Positions 59,907 through 64,000 of a stretch of DNA of 64,000 nucleotides are shown here, in pieces (positions within the stretch are counted from its first letter, which is position 1; each line of letters starts with the position of its first letter). The stretch covers positions 62,001-126,000 of the forward strand of contig CAUBIC010000003.1 in the NCBI GenBank assembly GCA_958435945.1, read 5' to 3'. The notes below the pieces were generated by a model. It did not search any database, had not been told where the DNA came from, and saw only the letters and a program-made list of their open reading frames with translations. Position numbers and translations under genes: made by a program. The DNA comes from an uncultured Collinsella sp. (GTDB taxonomy: Bacteria > Actinomycetota > Coriobacteriia > Coriobacteriales > Coriobacteriaceae).

Positions 59907-61457
59907 TTATTTAGCGATATCGACGGCACGGCTCTCGCGAATCACGACAACGCGAACCTGACCGGGATACTCCATCTCTTCCTCGATCTGATGGGCGATA
60001 TCGTGTGCAAGCACCGTGGACTGGGCATCGGAGATCTTGTCCGGCTGAACCATGACATGGACTTCGCGACCGGCCTGCATGGCATAGGTACGCTCGACGC
60101 CGTCGTGAGAATTGGCAATCTCCTCGAGCTTCTCAAGGCGCTTGATGTAGTTCTCGGCCGACTCACGGCGGGCGCCGGGACGAGAAGCGGAGACGGCATC
60201 GGCAGCCTGGACCAGAACGTCGAGCACCGTGTTGGGATCGACATCGGCATGATGGGCCTCGATCGCGTGGACGATAACGGGCTTCTCACCATAACGGCGG
60301 GCAAGCTCGGCACCAATCACAGCATGCGGACCCTCAACGTCATGGTCGATGGCCTTGCCCAGGTCGTGCAGAAGACCGGCGCGCTTGGCGGTCACAATAT
60401 CCAGACCAAGCTCGGAGGCCATAACGCCGCAAAGGTCGGAGACCTCAAGCGAGTGCTGCAGCACGTTCTGGCCAAACGAGGTGCGGTAGCGAAGAGCACC
60501 CAGGGTCTTGACGATCTCGGGATGAAGGTCGTGGATACCGGTATCGAAGGCGGCCTGCTCGCCGGCCTCGCGCACACGCTGCTGAACCAATTCGGCGGCC
60601 TTGTGGTACATCTCCTCGATGCGGGCGGGGTGAATACGACCGTCGGCAATGAGGTTCTCGAGCGCCACGCGGGCAGTCTCACGACGGACCGGATCGAAGC
60701 TCGAGAGCACAACGGTCTCGGGGGTGTCGTCAATCACGAGGTTGACGCCAGACACCTGCTCAAAGGTGCGGATGTTACGACCCTCACGACCGATGATGCG
60801 ACCCTTGAGGTCATCGGAGGGAATATGCACGGAAGTGACGGTGACCTCGGCGGTATGGTCGGCTGCGCAACGCTGAATCGCCAGGGAGAGAATCTCCTGG
60901 GCAGTCTTGTGGCACTCGGCGCGGACCTGCTGCTCGGACTCACGGATGATGGTGGCCGCCTCGTGGGTAACCTCGCCGCGGACCTTGTCGAGCAGCTCCT
61001 TGTGAGCGTCCTCGCGCGTAAGGTCGGCAATACGCTCGAGCTCGGAAGTCTGCTTGGCGCAGAGCTCCTCAAGCTCGCGAGAGCGCTTCTCGACCTGACC
61101 GGCCTGGCTGGACAGCTGATGCTCGCGCTTATCGAGCGCATCGTTGCGACGATCGAGCGATTCCTCGCGCTGCATCACGCGATTTTCGAGCGTGCGAATT
61201 TCGCTCTTACGCTGCTTGTCCTCGGCCTCGGCGGCCTGCTTGTTCTTGATGATCTCTTCCTTAGCCTCGAGCAGAGCCTCTTTTTTGAGGGTCTCGGCCT
61301 GACGCTTTGCATCACCGATCAAGGACTCTGCCTGCGCGTGTGCCGACTGAATCTTTTCGTCGGCCTCGTGAAGACTACCCTGCTTGGCGGTGCGCATGTA
61401 GGCAATGGCGGCGATGGCACCCAAAACGAGGCCAACGAGCGCTGCAATGATAGGCAT
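59907..61457 (-). CDS. rny: Ribonuclease Y
   Basis: 516 residues from ATG 61457 (AAAGGAG upstream; GTG 61463 is an alternative). N-terminal membrane helix (about 3-22), long coiled coil to about 185, KH domain (KGRIIGREGRNIRTFE) and HD domain (LQHSLEVS, LLHDLGKAID). It initiates mRNA decay at the membrane. Confidence 0.97.
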   Translation of the reverse strand: MPIIAALVGLVLGAIAAIAYMRTAKQGSLHEADEKIQSAHAQAESLIGDAKRQAETLKKEALLEAKEEIIKNKQAAEAEDKQRKSEIRTLENRVMQREESLDRRNDALDKREHQLSSQAGQVEKRSRELEELCAKQTSELERIADLTREDAHKELLDKVRGEVTHEAATIIRESEQQVRAECHKTAQEILSLAIQRCAADHTAEVTVTSVHIPSDDLKGRIIGREGRNIRTFEQVSGVNLVIDDTPETVVLSSFDPVRRETARVALENLIADGRIHPARIEEMYHKAAELVQQRVREAGEQAAFDTGIHDLHPEIVKTLGALRYRTSFGQNVLQHSLEVSDLCGVMASELGLDIVTAKRAGLLHDLGKAIDHDVEGPHAVIGAELARRYGEKPVIVHAIEAHHADVDPNTVLDVLVQAADAVSASRPGARRESAENYIKRLEKLEEIANSHDGVERTYAMQAGREVHVMVQPDKISDAQSTVLAHDIAHQIEEEMEYPGQVRVVVIRESRAVDIAK

Positions 61458-61714
61458 GCTCACTCCTTTTTATGGATTCGTTACACAGCAAAGCGAACCG
61501 TCCTTACGAACGGCTCGCGACATTTGAGTAATATGGGCGCAGCTTATGCGGGTCGGATACAGATAAACATATAAACAAACTCATCACAGATGAGCACATA
61601 TCACAAAGCAAATGACAGCAATTATCCTACGTTGAACCGCAACAACTGTCAAATAAACGCACCCGCACGGCGCCAATCGAGCGGTGAACGGCAGGGGCGA
61701 AACGGGTGCTACGC
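61458..61714. other. Intergenic region between rny and recX
   Basis: Carries rny's promoter on the minus strand and a GCGAACCGT/ACGGCTCGC hairpin near 61489-61512, one G-U pair. No gene. Confidence 0.4.
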
Positions 61715-62407
61715 TTATACGGAGCATTCCTCACTTAAAGCATCGAGGCGTGCCTTAACGGCATCGGCGGCGATGTGATAGGAAAAACCCTTACCCATCA
61801 AAAACCTGACGAGCTTTTCGAATGCACGTACTTCGGGAACGCGACGTTTAGCGAGCAAGGCCGAAGCGCGAGCCAAGTCATCATCAACGGCAAAATAAGC
61901 CTCGGGATACCCGGGGATATCGTCAAGCACGACATGACGGCGTTTGAGTTCAACCTCGATCTTGCGCTGCCCCCAGCCGCGACGCTTGCGCTCTTCGATA
62001 AAGTACGAGCAAAAGCGGTTCTCGTCCAAAAAACGATACTCGGTCGCTCGAGCAACTGCAAAATCGATCGCAGGCTGTCGAAAGCCATAGCGCGCCAACT
62101 TATCGCGCACCTCGCCCGTGGCATGATCGCGGCGCGAAAGCATCTCGGTCACCATGGTAAGCGCACATTTACGTTCGATAAGCTGCACCGCCTCGCGAAA
62201 GTCATCCCAATCACAGGGAAGATCGGGGCGGTTCTTAACGTACAGGCGCGCCACGCGCACGGGAATCCAAATGGAACGTTCGAAACCGCCCTCAAGATCG
62301 CAATCGATATGCGCACAGGGCTTTTTAGACGCATAACCGCTCGAGAACGAGGAGGCCGCTTTCTTATCGGGAAAAACGACCGTGGCCTCGGTCACCGTAT
62401 ACGACAT
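61715..62407 (-). CDS. recX: Regulatory protein RecX
   Basis: 230 residues, 11 bases after recA. Family repeats: LSRRDHATGEVRDKLARYGF, RFLDENRFCSYFIEERKRRGWG and a third helical repeat. RecX modulates RecA filaments. The N-terminal 60 residues (HIDCDLEGGFERSIWIPV) look like a small beta domain preceding the three-repeat core. Confidence 0.9.
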   Translation of the reverse strand: MSYTVTEATVVFPDKKAASSFSSGYASKKPCAHIDCDLEGGFERSIWIPVRVARLYVKNRPDLPCDWDDFREAVQLIERKCALTMVTEMLSRRDHATGEVRDKLARYGFRQPAIDFAVARATEYRFLDENRFCSYFIEERKRRGWGQRKIEVELKRRHVVLDDIPGYPEAYFAVDDDLARASALLAKRRVPEVRAFEKLVRFLMGKGFSYHIAADAVKARLDALSEECSV

Positions 62408-62418
62408 GTCGGCATCCG

Positions 62419-63567
62419 CTACTCGTCGTCATCGTCGAGCATTGCGGAGCCATCGATGGCGTACAGCTCATCAAACTCCTCGGGGGCGGGCTGATCGGTC
62501 AACTCAACCTCGGAGGGGGCATCGTCGTCATACTCAAGGCCGCAGGCAAGGCGAACCTTGTGCTCGATCTCGTCGGCGCAATCGGGGTGCTCGCGCAGGA
62601 ACGTCTTGGCGGCCTCGCGACCGTTGCCGAGCTTATCCTCGCCATAGGCAAACCAGGACCCCATCTTTTTACAGATGCCGCACTCGACGGCCATATCCAG
62701 AATCGAGCCCTCTTTGGAGATGCCGGTGCCATACATGATGTCAAACTCAGCCGAGCGGAACGGAGCGGCCACCTTGTTCTTAACGACCTTGGCACGCACG
62801 CGATTGCCGATAACCTCGTCCTTGAGCTTGATGGTATCGATTTTGCGAATATCGATTCGCACGGAAGAGAAAAACTTGAGTGCGCGGCCGCCCGTGGTGG
62901 TCTCGGGGTTGCCGAACATGACGCCGATCTTCTCGCGCAACTGGTTAATGAAGATGCAGGTCGTGTTGGACTTGGCAAGCGAGCCGGCAAGCTTGCGGAG
63001 CGCCTGGCTCATCAAGCGAGCCTGCAGACCCACCGTCGTGTCACCGATCTCGCCCTCGATTTCGGCACGCGGAGTCAAGGCGGCAACAGAGTCGACGACG
63101 ATGGCGTCGATGGCACCGGAGCGCACAAGCATATCGACGATCTCGAGCGCCTGCTCGCCCGTATCGGGCTGGGAAATGAGGACCTCATCGATATCAACAC
63201 CGATGCGCGCGGCATAGGTGGGATCAAGCGCGTGCTCGGCATCGATAAATGCAACAACGCCGCCCATGGCCTGAGCCTCTGCAAGAATCTCGAGCGAAAG
63301 CGTCGTCTTACCGGAGGACTCGGGGCCATAAATCTCGACGATACGGCCGCGCGGCACGCCGCCGATACCCAAGGCGGCATCGAGCGCCAGAGAGCCCGTC
63401 GGAATAGCCTCGACCTCGAGCTCGGGACCACCGTCGCCATACCTCATAATAGAGCCCTGGCCGAACTTCTTCTCGATCTCGGCCTTGGTGGTGGCGATCA
63501 TCTCGTCGCGCTCTTTACCCGTCGTTCGTGCATGAACGGTACGTACGGGACCTGAATTCTTGGCCAT
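62419..63567 (-). CDS. recA: Recombinase A
   Basis: 382 residues from ATG 63567 (GAGGAGGG upstream). Walker A G-P-E-S-S-G-K-T at 81-88, VVAFIDAEHALDP and VVDSVAALTP, and an acidic C-terminal tail (AMLDDDDE). The N-terminus is about 20 residues longer than in E. coli. It catalyses strand exchange and triggers LexA cleavage. An SOS box lies upstream. Confidence 0.98.
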   Translation of the reverse strand: MAKNSGPVRTVHARTTGKERDEMIATTKAEIEKKFGQGSIMRYGDGGPELEVEAIPTGSLALDAALGIGGVPRGRIVEIYGPESSGKTTLSLEILAEAQAMGGVVAFIDAEHALDPTYAARIGVDIDEVLISQPDTGEQALEIVDMLVRSGAIDAIVVDSVAALTPRAEIEGEIGDTTVGLQARLMSQALRKLAGSLAKSNTTCIFINQLREKIGVMFGNPETTTGGRALKFFSSVRIDIRKIDTIKLKDEVIGNRVRAKVVKNKVAAPFRSAEFDIMYGTGISKEGSILDMAVECGICKKMGSWFAYGEDKLGNGREAAKTFLREHPDCADEIEHKVRLACGLEYDDDAPSEVELTDQPAPEEFDELYAIDGSAMLDDDDE

Positions 63568-63605
63568 GAATAGCCCTCCTCTTAACAACCTGAAACGATA
63601 ATAAA

Positions 63606-63619
63606 CGAACGGCTGTTCG
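63606..63619 (-). promoter_or_regulatory. SOS box upstream of recA
   Basis: CGAACGGCTGTTCG, a perfect match to GAAC-N4-GTTC with symmetric flanks, 39 bases before the recA start. Confidence 0.85.
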
Positions 63620-63793
63620 TGGTCAACCGTTCAGATTCATCATATGCACCCGACCATTCCAAAACCCGACCAAACGCCGACCAATCACCGACCAAACGCT
63701 TGACCACGCCAATCACAAATACGGGTGCTCGAACAAACTTAGGCCTTATACCAGCGCAAACACCAATACCGTCAAAGGTCTCTATCTCCACAA

Positions 63794-63817
63794 TTAAGGG
63801 GCCCAAAGGCCCCTTAA
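63794..63817 (-). terminator. Terminator of cinA-like gene
   Basis: TTAAGGGGCC-CAAA-GGCCCCTTAA, 10-bp perfect stem; weak T-run on the minus strand. Confidence 0.6.
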
Positions 63818-63824
63818 ACCACGT

Positions 63825-64000
63825 CTATTCCATAGAATTGAGCACGCGGACAATGCGTCCCAAAGCCTCCGCGACCGCACAGGCACGAACGCACGACCGA
63901 TCGCCCTCGTAATGACAGCGTGCAGACTCGACAACCGGCGCTCCACCATCGGCCGCGCGATACGCCCAGCCAATATAGAACGTACCGGCGGGGTCTTGCT
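63825..64000 (-). CDS. cinA: CinA-like nicotinamide-nucleotide amidase, C-terminal part
   Basis: About 58 residues in the minus frame, stop at 63825-63827, entering from the right edge: DPAGTFYIGWAYRA, then HYEGDRSCVRACAV. G-T-F/V-Y-I-x-W and the G-D-R-x3-R pattern are those of the CinA C-terminal amidohydrolase domain. cinA often precedes recA. The rest lies outside the window. Confidence 0.6.
   Translation of the reverse strand, partial: QDPAGTFYIGWAYRAADGGAPVVESARCHYEGDRSCVRACAVAEALGRIVRVLNSME

Noticed and set aside
59883..61574. 563-residue open frame on the plus strand
   Set aside because: Shadow of rny on the other strand; composition is the complement of RNase Y coiled coil.

Overview
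The window reads as a chromosome segment of a Coriobacteriia member (Actinomycetota), most likely Collinsella or a close relative. The grounds are high GC, compact operons with many ATGA or TAATG start/stop overlaps and GTG/TTG starts, a garA-like FHA gene followed by an ftsR-like MerR gene, and a recA-recX-rny-(GHKL ATPase)-spoVS-miaB-miaA-hflX order that ends near lexA with a divergent yneA-like gene. This assignment is inferred from gene content and order; no rRNA is present to confirm it.

Layout. (1) 1-10000 is an accessory, defence-like region: the tail of an RloB-like gene, an LPXTG surface protein, a membrane protein with a dCTP-deaminase-like domain whose catalytic Glu position is not conserved, an orphan MNT nucleotidyltransferase next to a RelB/DinJ remnant, an AAA ATPase/TOPRIM-like pair, an XRE regulator, a small putative antitoxin with a Fic/Doc toxin, a DUF3825 gene, tRNA-Val(CAC) and a coriobacterial protein with a PD-(D/E)XK-like C-terminus. 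(2) 10000-11630 carries two near-identical tRNA-Ala(GGC) units, each preceded by a short palindromic element, with a tRNA(CAT) between them on the other strand. (3) 11648-28729 is dense core genome: ABC-F ATPase, site-2 protease, scpA-scpB-rluB-cmk-plsC-ispH-DUF512-der-plsY-gpsA, then rpe, cysteine desulfurase, NIF3, zinc-ribbon coiled coil and coaBC. (4) tRNA-Pro(GGG) at 28810 and a partial copy of its terminator at 43199 bracket about 14 kb of foreign-looking DNA. It holds one intact and one truncated Flp-pilin/DUF6273 gene, decayed thioredoxin, DnaQ and SdpI-like genes, a frameshifted secreted peptide, a fused permease-ATPase ABC exporter, and a very GC-rich lantibiotic-type immunity cluster (LanFEG transporter plus LanRK two-component system) with no precursor or modification genes. 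(5) 43200-64000 is core again: pgsA-like, garA, ftsR, apt, an NlpC/P60 hydrolase, degV and a DUF1836 regulator, trxB, a GT28 glycosyltransferase, dut, nrdR, yneA-like/lexA, hflX-miaA-miaB, spoVS, rny, recX, recA and the end of a cinA-like gene.

Regulation visible in the sequence includes three SOS-box-like sites between the yneA-like gene and lexA, one SOS box upstream of recA, and a 29-bp operator-like sequence shared (24/29 identical) by the degV and DUF1836 promoters. Short palindromic elements recur between genes, and several contain the same 11-mer, AAACCGCAGGT.

The leads most worth following are the membrane-anchored Dcd-like protein, the ATPase/TOPRIM-like pair beside a second RloB-type locus, the G9 tract at the start of the pilin gene, the fused ABC exporter, and the shared degV/DUF1836 operator.
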